Part shown: in pieces, positions 8,728 to 16,722 of the stretch
Layout: each line of letters starts with the position of its first letter
Numbering within the stretch: the stretch's first letter is position 1
Source of the DNA: Prado023 sp963714995
GTDB lineage: Bacteria > Actinomycetota > Actinomycetes > S36-B12 > CAIYMF01
Reading direction: 5' to 3'
Assembly: GCA_963714995.1 (NCBI GenBank)
Contig: CAVQQP010000014.1
Coordinates: forward strand, 1-54,391
Length of the DNA: 54,391 nt
The notes under the pieces: generated by a model
Database searches by the model: none
What the model was told of the DNA's origin: nothing
The model's input: only the letters and a program-made list of their open reading frames with translations
Made by a program: the position numbers and the translations under genes

Positions 8728-8755
8728 ATCGTAGCCGTCGCATGGAATTTGGCAA
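8728..8755 (-). promoter_or_regulatory. candidate leaderless promoter of cysK
   Basis: On the minus strand a -35-like TTGCCA (8755-8750) is followed after 16 bases by a -10-like TACGAT (8733-8728). Only seven bases separate the -10 from the cysK ATG, so transcription should begin at or next to the A of the start codon. No Shine-Dalgarno sequence fits in that space. Leaderless genes with this spacing are common in actinomycetes. Confidence 0.55.
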
Positions 8756-8864
8756 CCTTCGGGTTGGAGAAATAGTGGTCGTTCGCTGCGGGCGCAGACC
8801 GTCGGAATCCGACCGGATCCGGCCCCACGGGCGTACTGTGCCGCCCGTGGGTGAGGATGGGTCC

Positions 8865-9230
8865 ATGGCAGTCAGTGCTCAGGGCCTCCCGTGGGGGACC
8901 CAGTGGGATCTGGTCGCGGCCGCGGAGGACTCGGTTGACTGGACCGGCTTCCTCGTGACCCTCGGGTTCCAGGACGGTCGGGCTGGGGGCCGGGCTCCGG
9001 TCAACCGCTACTTCGGCATGTGCGCTGAAGGGTCCCAGGGCGGTCTCGCCCTCGGGCCCTTCGGGATGACGATGATGGCCGGGCCGCCGGAGGCGATGGC
9101 GGCCGAGACCGCCTACGTGCGGCTGCTCGAGCAGGTTCAGGGGTTCCGGCTCGTCGACGATCGACTCGTGCTGCTGGACTCCCAGGGAGCAGAGCTGCTC
9201 CACTACGTCCCCTCGGCTGACCCGGAGTAG
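8865..9230 (+). CDS. META-domain protein
   Basis: A 121-aa protein with the META/HslJ pattern: VNRYFGMCAEGSQGGLALG, then FGMTMMAGPPEAMAAETAY, ending VDDRLVLLDSQGAELLHY. META domains are small beta-rich folds found in secreted or envelope proteins such as E. coli HslJ; their biochemical role is not settled. No signal peptide or lipobox is visible, so this copy may be cytoplasmic. The ATG at 8865 is chosen because GAGG lies eight bases upstream. It is divergent from cysK and is followed seven bases later by the YwiC-like gene. Confidence 0.75.
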   Translation: MAVSAQGLPWGTQWDLVAAAEDSVDWTGFLVTLGFQDGRAGGRAPVNRYFGMCAEGSQGGLALGPFGMTMMAGPPEAMAAETAYVRLLEQVQGFRLVDDRLVLLDSQGAELLHYVPSADPE

Positions 9231-9237
9231 GGCAGCG

Positions 9238-10185
9238 ATGACGGCGGACAGGTTCGGCGCGATCCCGGCAGGGGAGTACACGGCCCTTGCCGCCGTCCGG
9301 GACAACGACGTCGGGCGGTCGATCTCCACGCCCGTCCCGCCGATGGTCCCGCTGCCGCCCGTGGCCCCCGCCCCGCCGGTGGACTCGTCGAGGGCGGCCC
9401 CGGATCCGGCACCGTCACGGCCGGGGCAGAGCTCCTGGCGCCCCTCCATTCCCCCGCAGCACGGCGCCTGGGCGTTCCTGATCGTGCCCGTCCTGTGCGG
9501 GTTCGCGGTCGCCGGGGCCAGCGCGGCGGGCTGGCTGTTCCTCGCGGCGTGGGTGTGCGCCTACCCGGTCGGCTACTACCTCGGCCGGGCGCTCACCGCG
9601 CGCACCCGTCGCGGGTCGTGGACCCGGCTGGCCCGACGGGAGGGTGCCCGCGCGATCCCGTGGGCCGTCCTCACCGCCGCCCTGGGGCTGCCGCTGGTGC
9701 TCACGAGGCCATGGCTGCTCGGCGCTGCGGCGCTCCTGGCCGTGCTCTGGGGCCTCGGACTGGTCGTCGCCGCCCGACGCGGCGAGCGCAGCCTGGCCAA
9801 CGACCTGATGCTGGTCGCACAGGCGGCCGTTGCCCTGCCCCTGGCCGTCGCCGTGGTCGCCGGCCCGGCCGTTCTCGTCGATGACCTGGCGGGCCGGACC
9901 GTCGAGGCCACGCTCATCGTCGCTGCCTACCTGGCAGGGTCCGTGCTGCATGTGAAGTCGCTCCTGCGCGAGGCGGGCAACGCCACGTTCCATCGGGTGA
10001 ACGTGGGCTGGCACGTCGTCCTGGCCTCCGGGGCGGCCGTGGCCAGCCCGTGGTGGCTGGTCGGACTCCTCCCCGCCCTGGTCCGGGCCGTCCTCCTGCG
10101 CCCCGGGATGCGCCCGGGGGCCATCGGGGGCATCGAGGCGGTTGTCGCGGCCCTGGTGGTCGTCGCCGCGTTCCTCGCCCTGTAG
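9238..10185 (+). CDS. YwiC-like integral membrane protein
   Basis: This 315-aa protein has a Pro-rich, disordered N-terminus of about 70 residues, then IPPQHGAWAFLIVPVLCG, the characteristic opening of YwiC-like proteins, and about eight transmembrane helices. Between helices are GRALTARTRRGSWTRL and RRGERSLANDLMLVAQ, and a conserved-looking HVKSLLREAGN segment. Function is unknown in the family; B. subtilis ywiC lies near anaerobic nitrate genes, but nothing here supports such a link. The Pro-rich head is not part of the conserved domain, so the true start could be later (for example Met36). The ATG at 9238 has a weak AGGGC ribosome site. Confidence 0.75.
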   Translation: MTADRFGAIPAGEYTALAAVRDNDVGRSISTPVPPMVPLPPVAPAPPVDSSRAAPDPAPSRPGQSSWRPSIPPQHGAWAFLIVPVLCGFAVAGASAAGWLFLAAWVCAYPVGYYLGRALTARTRRGSWTRLARREGARAIPWAVLTAALGLPLVLTRPWLLGAAALLAVLWGLGLVVAARRGERSLANDLMLVAQAAVALPLAVAVVAGPAVLVDDLAGRTVEATLIVAAYLAGSVLHVKSLLREAGNATFHRVNVGWHVVLASGAAVASPWWLVGLLPALVRAVLLRPGMRPGAIGGIEAVVAALVVVAAFLAL

Positions 10186-10239
10186 CCCGCGACCCCAGTG
10201 GGTAGGCTGCGGCCAGTCACACTTCAGGGGAGGGCACGG

Positions 10240-10863
10240 ATGAGCAGTGGCTCGACGGCGATGTTCGAGGCGGCCGCCGCTGAGGACCGCATCCCTCGGC
10301 GGCTCCTCCTGGTCGCGATGGCGCGCGTGCTGGGCGTCGTGGCCGCCACGCTCCTGGTGTACTTCCTGCTCCCCATCGAGGGCTCGGGCGCCGCGTCGGC
10401 GGCGGCAGTGGCAGCCTGTGCCGGCATCGCCGTCATCCTGACCGTCTTCGCCCGCCAGATCACGCGTGTGTCGCGATCGCGGCGGCCGGTCCTGGCCGCT
10501 CTCGAGGCGCTGGTGCTGGTCTTCGGGCTGTTCCTGAGCTTCTTCGCGCTGCTGTACGTCTCGATATCGGAGAGCGACCCGGACGCGTTCACGCAGGATG
10601 TGAACAAGGTCGCAGGCATCTACTTCACGATGACCGTGCTCACGACTGTCGGCTTCGGCGACATCTCGGCCGTCAGTGACACGGCCCGAATCATGGTCAC
10701 CCTGCAGATGGTGCTCGGCATGGTCCTGATCGGAACCGCCTTCAAGGCCCTCGGGTTCTCGGCCAAGCGCGCCGTCACGGCGCGGACCCACTCCTCCGCC
10801 GCCGAGCTTCGCGACGGGGCCTCCGGCGAGGGCGACCCTGGGAGTGCCCGCGCACGTGGATGA
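10240..10863 (+). CDS. potassium-channel-family protein (Ion_trans_2)
   Basis: A 207-aa membrane protein with four predicted helices (about 20-42, 50-72, 88-110 and 148-170). Between the last two is a pore loop with the selectivity filter TTVGFGD at 135-141. The filter is the potassium-channel signature, here with Phe in place of the more common Tyr (GFG). No voltage-sensor arginine ladder is visible in the preceding helices, and there is no RCK/TrkA nucleotide-binding domain. The ATG at 10240 is preceded by AGGGGAGG at good spacing; an earlier in-frame start at 10198 lacks a ribosome site. It overlaps the next gene by 20 bases. Confidence 0.85.
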   Translation: MSSGSTAMFEAAAAEDRIPRRLLLVAMARVLGVVAATLLVYFLLPIEGSGAASAAAVAACAGIAVILTVFARQITRVSRSRRPVLAALEALVLVFGLFLSFFALLYVSISESDPDAFTQDVNKVAGIYFTMTVLTTVGFGDISAVSDTARIMVTLQMVLGMVLIGTAFKALGFSAKRAVTARTHSSAAELRDGASGEGDPGSARARG

Positions 10864-11593
10864 GGTGACGCTGGGGCTGCTGCTGGTCCTGATGCTCCTG
10901 GCGAGCGTCACGACCTTCCACGTCAGCAGGCGCTGGTACGTGCCCATGGCGCTGGTCTGGACCCTGGCGTTCCTGCTGTTCGGCTACCGGGTCGGGCTCT
11001 CCCCGGCCGACATGGGCCTGCGGAACTGGCCCACGGGTCTGGCCTGGGGCCTGGGAGCCATCGCGGTCGTGACCCTGGCGATGGCCGCTGGCGTGGCCAT
11101 CCCCCGGCTGCACCCGCTGTTCGCCGACGAGCGGGTCCTGCACACGACCGGTCCGCAGGTCGCCCGCAAGTCGCTCATCGAGGTGCCGCTCGGCACGGTC
11201 CTGCTCGAGGAGGTCGTGTTCCGCTCGGTCCTTCTCGGGCTGCTGACGAACATGTACGGGACCGTGGTCGGGGTGCTGGGATCGGCCTTCCTGTTCGGCC
11301 TCTGGCACATCCTGCCGGCCCTCGAGATGCACGACTCGCACTCGCTGACCAGCCAGCTGGGCTCCGGGTGGGGCGCGAAGCTGGCCACTGTGCTGGTCAC
11401 GATCCTGGCCACGGGCGGCGCCGGGGTCCTCTTCGCGCTGCTGGTCGTGGTCAGCGGGAGCGTCCTGGCCCCGATGGGCCTGCACTGGGCGATGAACGGC
11501 CCGGGGTCCATCGCCGCCTGGCTCGTCGGGCGCCGCCAGGCACGGGGGCGCGAGGACGCGTCGGAGCCCGGGGACGCCCCGGGGGAGGTGTAG
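10844..11593 (+). CDS. CPBP-family intramembrane metalloprotease (CAAX/Abi-like)
   Basis: This 249-aa membrane protein carries the CPBP motifs: E122-E123-x3-R127 (LLEEVVFR), FGLWH about 40 residues later, and HWAMN near the C-terminus. These are the active-site residues of Rce1-like intramembrane proteases, whose bacterial members process prenylated or bacteriocin-related peptides or have unknown clients. About seven or eight helices are predicted. The GTG at 10844 overlaps the end of the channel gene; GTGs at 10856 and 10865 are alternatives. The hydrophilic Arg/Glu-rich tail overlaps nothing, and the next gene starts three bases after the stop, so the channel, protease and acetyltransferase genes form one transcription unit. 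Confidence 0.83.
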   Translation: MPAHVDEVTLGLLLVLMLLASVTTFHVSRRWYVPMALVWTLAFLLFGYRVGLSPADMGLRNWPTGLAWGLGAIAVVTLAMAAGVAIPRLHPLFADERVLHTTGPQVARKSLIEVPLGTVLLEEVVFRSVLLGLLTNMYGTVVGVLGSAFLFGLWHILPALEMHDSHSLTSQLGSGWGAKLATVLVTILATGGAGVLFALLVVVSGSVLAPMGLHWAMNGPGSIAAWLVGRRQARGREDASEPGDAPGEV

Positions 11594-11596
11594 CCG

Positions 11597-12418
11597 ATGC
11601 AGCGCCCACCTGGTCCCGTGGATCCTGACGCCCTGCTTGCTGCCTACGACACGCAGCTGCGCGAGGAGGCCGAGGTCGCGCGGGCCACGTCCTGGCAGCG
11701 CCACGGTCCGCTCCTGTGGGCGGTGTTCGATGGTCAGGGGATGACCACCTACCGGGATCTCGGCGGGGCCCGAGGTGAGGAGCTCGACGCGCTGATCGAG
11801 GCGACGCTCGCGCACTTCCGGGCCGTCGCGTCCGTGGACACGCTCGAGTGGAAGACACGGGGCCATGACGCACCCGCCGACCTCGGCGAGCGCCTGATGT
11901 CCCATGGCTTCGTGCCCGAGGAGGTCGAGACCGTCATGATCGGCCTGGCGGACGCGCTGGCGGTCGAGGTCGAGATCCCCCCGGACGTGACGCTCCGCAG
12001 GGCCGGCGACGGCGGCGCCCTCCTCGAGGATGTCCAGCGGGCCAGCGCCATGCAGGCCCAGGTCTTCGGCAGGGGTGCCGGGCGCGACGCGCAGCGGGTG
12101 GCCGAGCAGCTGGCTGCTGACCCCGAGCACCTGCAGCTGTGGATGGCCGAGTCCGCGGGCCTGGTCGTTGCAGCGGGCACCCTCGACATCGTCGACGGCA
12201 CCGAGTTCGCTGGTCTGTGGGGCGGGGCGGTGCTGCCCGAATGGCGGGGACGCGGGATCTACCGGGGCCTTGTGGCCGTCAGGGCTCGCGCTGCCGTGGA
12301 CCGGGGCGTCCGGTACATGCACAGTGACTGCTCGTCGATGTCGCGCCCCATCCTGCAGCGCAGCGGGCTGGTCGCGGTGACGACCACGACCCCCTACGTC
12401 TGGAGCCCGCCGGCCTAG
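11597..12418 (+). CDS. GNAT-family N-acetyltransferase
   Basis: The 273-aa protein has a C-terminal GNAT domain. VVAAGTLDIVDGTEFAGLWGGAVLPEWRGRG gives the central strands, and R-G-R-G-I-Y the acetyl-CoA pyrophosphate-binding loop (Q/R-x-x-G-x-G/A type). The final part (VRYMHSDCSSMSRPILQRSGL) is the usual last helix and strand. The N-terminal 130 residues resemble a degenerate second GNAT-like unit without a binding loop. The substrate is unknown. The ATG at 11597 is preceded by GGGGGAGG. It is transcribed convergently with the MarR gene, overlapping its end by 4 bases. Confidence 0.82.
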   Translation: MQRPPGPVDPDALLAAYDTQLREEAEVARATSWQRHGPLLWAVFDGQGMTTYRDLGGARGEELDALIEATLAHFRAVASVDTLEWKTRGHDAPADLGERLMSHGFVPEEVETVMIGLADALAVEVEIPPDVTLRRAGDGGALLEDVQRASAMQAQVFGRGAGRDAQRVAEQLAADPEHLQLWMAESAGLVVAAGTLDIVDGTEFAGLWGGAVLPEWRGRGIYRGLVAVRARAAVDRGVRYMHSDCSSMSRPILQRSGLVAVTTTTPYVWSPPA

Positions 12419-12873
12419 TCCTCGTGGGCACGCAGGGCGTCGGCGACGATGATGCACGCCTGCCCGAAGGCCTCGAACTGCTCGGGTGTGAGGCGGTCCA
12501 CCAGGTGCCGGCGCACGCTCTCCACGTGATCAGGGGCCGCGGCGACGATCGTCTCCCACCCCTGCTCGGTGAGCACGGCGAACATGCCGCGACCGTCCTG
12601 TGCGCACTCCTGGCGGTTCACCAGGCCGGCCTTGGTCATCCGGTCGATCTGGTGGGACAGGCGGCTGCGGGAGAGCTGGGTGCGCTCGGCCAGCGTGCTC
12701 ATCCGCATGCGGCGCTCGGGGCTCTCGGACAGCTCCACGAGGACCTGGTAGTCGGTACCGGTCAGGCCGTGCTGCTCCTGCAGGTCGCGGTTGAGGCGTT
12801 CGGGGAGCAGCATGCTCGCGGCCAGCCAACCGCGCCACAGCCTCTGCTCCTCCTCGGACAGCCACCGCGTCAT
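12415..12873 (-). CDS. MarR-family transcriptional regulator
   Basis: A 152-aa winged-helix repressor-type protein. The dimerisation helices flank a DNA-binding core: MRMSTLAERTQLSRSRLSHQ is the recognition helix-turn-helix, IDRMTKAGLVNRQE the following helix, and CAQDGRGMFAVLTEQG the wing. MarR proteins usually repress nearby genes and themselves and respond to small phenolic or redox ligands. The ATG at 12873 (MTRWLSEEEQ) matches the usual family start. An ATG nine bases upstream (12882) overlaps the probable -10 element. No adjacent same-strand target gene is visible, so autoregulation is the only target the sequence suggests. Confidence 0.88.
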   Translation of the reverse strand: MTRWLSEEEQRLWRGWLAASMLLPERLNRDLQEQHGLTGTDYQVLVELSESPERRMRMSTLAERTQLSRSRLSHQIDRMTKAGLVNRQECAQDGRGMFAVLTEQGWETIVAAAPDHVESVRRHLVDRLTPEQFEAFGQACIIVADALRAHED

Positions 12874-12880
12874 GCCCCCC

Positions 12881-12908
12881 ATGGTACCCGCTGGTTGAAC
12901 GCTTAACC
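12881..12908 (-). promoter_or_regulatory. candidate MarR operator and leaderless promoter
   Basis: An imperfect palindrome GGTTGAACGCTTAACC (12893-12908, six of eight base pairs matching) lies directly upstream of a TACCAT -10-like element (12886-12881), which is seven bases before the ATG at 12873. Size and symmetry fit a MarR dimer site placed to block the promoter. No clear -35 was found. Confidence 0.45.
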
Positions 12909-12924
12909 GGGTCGAAGGTCCCGG

Positions 12925-13791
12925 TCAGGGCAGGGTCAGGATCTCCGCACCGTCATCGGTGACCAGCAGGGTGTGCTCGAACTGGGCGGTCCAGCTGCCG
13001 TCCTTCGTGACGGCCGTCCACCCGTCGGACCACATCGTGTAGTCGTAGGTGCCCAAGGTGAGCATGGGCTCGATGGTGAACGTCATCCCGGGCAGCATCA
13101 GGGTGTCCGCGTGCGGGTCGTCGAAGTGCGGGATGACCAGGCCGGTGTGGAACGCGGTGCCGATCCCATGGCCGGTGAAGTCGCGGACCACGCCGTACCC
13201 GAAGCGGCGGGCGTAGGACTCGATCACCCGACCGATGACGTTGATCGGGCGACCGGGCCGCACGGCCTTGATGGAGCGCATCGTGGCCTCGTGGGTCCGC
13301 TCGACCAGGAGGCGCACCTCCTCGTCGACCTCTCCGACGAGGAAGGTGGCGTTCGTGTCGCCGTGCACCCCACCGAGGAACGCGGTGATGTCGATGTTGC
13401 AGATGTCCCCCTCGCGCAGGACGGTGTCGTCGGGGATGCCGTGGCAGATCACCTCGTTGAGGCTGGTGCACAGGGACTTGGGGAACCCGCGGTAGCCGAG
13501 GGTGGAGGGGTACGCGCCGTGGTCGCAGAGGAACTCGTGGCCGATCCGGTCGAGCTCGTCGGTCGTCACACCCGGCGCGATGGCGCGGCCCACCTCGGCC
13601 ATGGCCTGCGCTGCCAGCCGTCCGGCGACGCGCATGGCCTCGATCGTCGCGGCATCCTTGACCTCGCCGCCGGTGTAGGGCGCTGGCCGGGGCCGGTCCA
13701 CGTACTCGGGCCGCGGGATGCTGGCTGGCACGGGGCGGCGGGGGGAGACCCGTCCCGGAGTCAGGGGAGCGCGGGTGGGGGCGATCGGCAT
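12925..13791 (-). CDS. map: methionine aminopeptidase type I
   Basis: A 288-aa enzyme that removes the initiator methionine from nascent proteins. The five metal ligands are visible: D134 (NIDITAF), D145 (HGDTNATF), H208 (TGHGIG), E241 (TIEPM) and E272 (QFEHTLLVT), with substrate-binding H117 (VICHGIP). The N-terminal extension of about 45 residues, Pro/Arg-rich with PGRVSPRRPVPASIPRPEYV, is typical of the actinobacterial MapB form with an SH3-binding-like linker. The ATG at 13791 has no ribosome site but lies six bases after TACTCT (13803-13798), so it is probably leaderless. Its position next to a conserved small ORF and upstream of glnA is common in actinomycetes. Confidence 0.95.
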   Translation of the reverse strand: MPIAPTRAPLTPGRVSPRRPVPASIPRPEYVDRPRPAPYTGGEVKDAATIEAMRVAGRLAAQAMAEVGRAIAPGVTTDELDRIGHEFLCDHGAYPSTLGYRGFPKSLCTSLNEVICHGIPDDTVLREGDICNIDITAFLGGVHGDTNATFLVGEVDEEVRLLVERTHEATMRSIKAVRPGRPINVIGRVIESYARRFGYGVVRDFTGHGIGTAFHTGLVIPHFDDPHADTLMLPGMTFTIEPMLTLGTYDYTMWSDGWTAVTKDGSWTAQFEHTLLVTDDGAEILTLP

Positions 13792-13868
13792 GGCTCAAGA
13801 GTACGCAGGACATGCCGCGCGCGCGGCCGGTAGCGTCAGGGCTGGTCGCGGACCCCGAGGAGGACACC

Positions 13869-14051
13869 GTGTCGTACTGGTTCTGCCTGACCCACAACGC
13901 CGTGGAGCCCGACGAGGGCTGCGCCCACGCCGAGCGCCTCGGGCCCTACCCCGATCGCCAGTCGGCCCAGGCCGCCCTGGATCGGGCGCATGCGCGCTCC
14001 GAGGCCTGGGACCACGACGTGCGCTGGAACGACGAGGACCTCGACGACTGA
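13869..14051 (+). CDS. conserved actinobacterial small protein
   Basis: This 60-aa acidic protein reads YWFCLTHNAVEPDEGC, then RLGPYPDRQSAQAALDRAHARSEAWD and WNDEDLDD. Similar proteins of this length are widespread in actinomycetes, often near map, and have a SPOR-like alpha/beta appearance but no known function. The GTG at 13869 is chosen because GAGGAGG lies six bases upstream; a longer open frame from 13812 has no ribosome site and would overlap the map promoter region. The Cys near residue 5 and the Cys near 17 may pair or bind metal, but this is speculation. It is transcribed divergently from map. Confidence 0.75.
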   Translation: MSYWFCLTHNAVEPDEGCAHAERLGPYPDRQSAQAALDRAHARSEAWDHDVRWNDEDLDD

Positions 14052-14075
14052 TCGGCCCGAGCTCGCGGCCGACGG

Positions 14076-15395
14076 TCAGGCTCCGTCCGGGTCGGCCGTC
14101 GGGGCGGTGGCACGGGCAGCCCGCACGGCCCTCTCGCGGACCGCGTTCGGGTCCGTGCGGTCGTCGTAGCGCCACAGGCTCGGCAGCGCGGCGGCCAGCA
14201 GGACGCCCCCGGCCGCACACATCAGGCCACCGGACACCAGGCTCGTGCGCAGGGAGGTCAGGGCTGCCACGCCGGTCGAGCGCACCTGGCCCAACGTCGG
14301 CCCCAGCGAGTAGCTGAGCAGCTCGATGCCGGCCAGCCGCCCGCGCAGCTCGTCGGGGATCGTCTGGTTCCAGATCAGCATCCGGAACAGCCCGGAGATC
14401 ATGTCGGCGGCCCCGGCCAGGCCCAGCATCAGCAGGACGATCGCCACGGAGTCGCTCAGGCCCACCCCGGCGATCGCCAGCCCCCAGCAGATCGCGGCCA
14501 CGAGGACGGCCCGGCCGTGATGGTGCACGTGGCTGGTCCACCCGCTGGTCAGGGTGGCCACCAGGCTGCCCACCGCACCGGCGGAGTACAGGAAGCCGAG
14601 GACCCACGGGGCCCCGAGGTCCTCGGCGAGGAACGGGAACAGTGCGTAGGGGAACGCGAACACCATGGCCATCATGTCCACCGCGTAGGTGCCCATCAGG
14701 TCCTTGCGCGACCACGCGTAGCGCATCCCCTCGCCGATCCGGCCCAGGCTGGCCGGCTCGGCCTCCCGGCTCGGCGGGATCGACCGCAGGCGCCAGAGCG
14801 CCAGGCCGGAGATGAGGAAGGTGGCGGCGTCGAACGCGTAGGCCGACCAGACGCCGAACCCCGCGATGAGCAGGCCGCCGAGGGCCGGACCGACGATCTC
14901 GCCCACCTGCCAGCGCAGGGAGTTCAGGGCGCCAGCGGCGGCCAGCTCGTCGTAGGGCACGACCCGGGGGATGATCGCCTCCAGCGAGGGCCGCTGGAGC
15001 CCGTCGACGGCGGCGAAGAGCATCGCGACCACGTAGATCACCCACAGGTGCGGGTCCGGTTGCAGGGCATTGACCAGCAGGATCACCGACAGCGCCAGGC
15101 TGGAGAACTCGGTGACCAGCACCATCCGGCGGCGGTCCACGGCGTCTGCCATGGCCCCGCCCCAGAGGCCGAACACGATGAGCGGCACGAGCTCAGCGAG
15201 CCCGATCAGGCCCACGGCGACGTAGGAGCCGGTCAGGTCGGCCACCTGGAAGGGCAGGGCGACCATCGTCACCATGGAGCCCAGGTAGGTCACCAGGCCC
15301 GAGACGAAGACCCATCGGAAGTCCCGCGAGCTGCGCAACGGGCGCACATCCATCCGGATGCGCGCCCGGCGGGAAGGGGCGTCGTCCTCGGGCAC
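14076..15395 (-). CDS. MFS transporter (EntS/MFS_3-like exporter)
   Basis: This 439-aa protein has about 12 transmembrane helices. The loop between helices 2 and 3 has GGAMADAVDRRRMVL, the G-x3-D-x2-[R]RR motif A of the major facilitator superfamily. A large central loop (about 200-230) separates the halves. RPSLEAIIPRVVPYDELAAAGALNSLRWQVG resembles the EntS/MFS_3 group that exports siderophores or drugs; the substrate here is unknown. The start is uncertain: GTG 15395 (VPEDDAPSRR) is used, and ATG 15353 (MDVRPLRSS) is a good alternative. The gene lies 56 bases downstream of panB on the same strand and may be co-transcribed. Confidence 0.82.
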   Translation of the reverse strand: MPEDDAPSRRARIRMDVRPLRSSRDFRWVFVSGLVTYLGSMVTMVALPFQVADLTGSYVAVGLIGLAELVPLIVFGLWGGAMADAVDRRRMVLVTEFSSLALSVILLVNALQPDPHLWVIYVVAMLFAAVDGLQRPSLEAIIPRVVPYDELAAAGALNSLRWQVGEIVGPALGGLLIAGFGVWSAYAFDAATFLISGLALWRLRSIPPSREAEPASLGRIGEGMRYAWSRKDLMGTYAVDMMAMVFAFPYALFPFLAEDLGAPWVLGFLYSAGAVGSLVATLTSGWTSHVHHHGRAVLVAAICWGLAIAGVGLSDSVAIVLLMLGLAGAADMISGLFRMLIWNQTIPDELRGRLAGIELLSYSLGPTLGQVRSTGVAALTSLRTSLVSGGLMCAAGGVLLAAALPSLWRYDDRTDPNAVRERAVRAARATAPTADPDGA

Positions 15396-15451
15396 GAGCG
15401 CTGATTGTCCACCCGGGTCCGGGTCCGGGCAATGGGCGCCGTCGCGCGATG

Positions 15452-16318
15452 TCAGCTGTACTGGTGCTCCGGGCCGGGGTACGTCCCGGCCACGACCTCG
15501 CCGGCCCACTCGCGCACCGCGCCCGAGAGCACCGCACCGACGTCCGCGTACCGCTTGACGAACTTCGCCGGCCGCCCGGGGGTCAGCCCGGCCATGTCCT
15601 GCCAGACGAGCACCTGGGCGTCGGTGGCGGCACCGGCCCCGATCCCGATCGTGGGGATGGACACGCTGCGCGTCACCCGCTCGGCGAGGTCACTGGGCAC
15701 CACCTCGAGCACGATCGCGAACGCACCGGCGGCCTCCATGGCCTTGGCGTCCTGCATCAGGATCTCGCCGTCCTCGCCGCGGCCCTGCACCCGGTAGCCG
15801 CCGAGCTGGTTGACCGACTGCGGGGTCAGTCCCAGGTGCGCCATCACCGGGATCCCGGCTGCGGCCAGCGTCTCGACCTGCGGCAGCACGCGAGCACCGC
15901 CCTCGAGCTTGACGGCCTGGACGCCGGCCTCCTTCATGAACCGCGCCGCGGTCTCGAGCGCCTGCTGGGGCGAGGCCTGGTAGGAGCCGAACGGGAGGTC
16001 GCCGACCACCAGGGCGCGCGAGGACCCGCGGACGACCGCCGCTGCCAGGGGCAGCAGCTCGTCGACCGTGACCGGGACGGTGGAGTCATATCCGTAGACC
16101 ACCATCGCCGCGGAGTCGCCGACGAGCAGCACCGGGATGCCGGCGTCGTCGAAGATGCGCGCGGTCAGCGCGTCGTAGGCGGTGATCATCGGCCACTTCT
16201 CGCCCCGGGCCTTCGCTGCGATCAGGTCGCGCGTCGTGACCCGCCGACCCGTCGGCGCAGCGCCGTACAGGGTGGGGGAGGTGGTGTGGGGGGCGCCGGA
16301 GGCGGCGGGCAGGGTCAT
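15452..16318 (-). CDS. panB: 3-methyl-2-oxobutanoate hydroxymethyltransferase
   Basis: A 288-aa enzyme of pantothenate synthesis that adds a hydroxymethyl group from 5,10-methylene-THF to alpha-ketoisovalerate, giving ketopantoate. Family blocks are all present: MITAYDALTARIFDDAG, LVGDSAAMVVYGYDST (metal-binding Asp), VVGDLPFGSY, AVKLEGG (substrate-side Lys), PVMAHLGLTPQSV, ALVLEVVP-like AIVLEVVPSDLA, and TIGIGAGAATDAQVLVWQD. Start ATG 16318 has GGGAGAG seven bases upstream. The product feeds coenzyme A and the phosphopantetheine arm of the fatty acid synthase encoded downstream, though no regulatory link is seen. Confidence 0.95.
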   Translation of the reverse strand: MTLPAASGAPHTTSPTLYGAAPTGRRVTTRDLIAAKARGEKWPMITAYDALTARIFDDAGIPVLLVGDSAAMVVYGYDSTVPVTVDELLPLAAAVVRGSSRALVVGDLPFGSYQASPQQALETAARFMKEAGVQAVKLEGGARVLPQVETLAAAGIPVMAHLGLTPQSVNQLGGYRVQGRGEDGEILMQDAKAMEAAGAFAIVLEVVPSDLAERVTRSVSIPTIGIGAGAATDAQVLVWQDMAGLTPGRPAKFVKRYADVGAVLSGAVREWAGEVVAGTYPGPEHQYS

Positions 16319-16722
16319 GCGATCTCTCCCATCTCGAGGCTCACGAACGGAGTCCCCGGACGACACGAATGGTCGCACGTCGTGCGCCACTTGACCAGAG
16401 GAGGAATACCCGGATCGTCGCGCGAGCCCGCGGAAACGCCGCGTGGCCGAGCGGAGGGGGCGCGAGCCGGTGACCGCGCAGCGAGAGTGACGGGCGGAGT
16501 TACGCGACCGCGCCAAGTGCATCGCGCGGCGTTGCTCCCGCCCACCGCACATGGAGTGAGCGTTATGAGGCCCGCTCCAGACGGCCATTCCGCTCACTTC
16601 CGTGCGCGGTGGGCTGGCAGTGGGCCCGGGCACGACGTCCTATCGGTTCACATCGTGCGCGGTGGCCCTCGGAACCCGGCGGGCGACGACCGAGGACTGC
16701 TGCGAGGCGACGGGCCGACCGG
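16319..16722. other. 404-bp intergenic region between nadE and panB
   Basis: No convincing gene on either strand: the open frames here have no ribosome site and Arg/Pro-rich, out-of-frame composition. It carries the panB leader (minus strand) and, at 16541-16613, a long imperfect palindrome described separately. nadE and panB share the minus strand, so this region is both the 3' side of nadE and the 5' side of panB. Confidence 0.6.
16541..16613. repeat. 73-nt long imperfect inverted repeat (hairpin)
   Basis: Left arm 16541-16562 (CCCACCGCACATGGAGTGAGCG) is nearly the reverse complement of right arm 16591-16613, with two transitions and one extra base. Inside it, TTATGAGGCC (from 16563) can partly pair with GGCCATTC (ending 16590), so the stem may extend to about 28-30 pairs around a loop of roughly 10 bases. 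There is no T-run for a classical terminator. It could be a nadE 3' structure, a panB leader structure or a dispersed intergenic repeat. Confidence 0.75.

Noticed and set aside
10198..10239. Earlier start for the channel gene
   Set aside because: No ribosome site upstream of 10198, whereas AGGGGAGG precedes the ATG at 10240.
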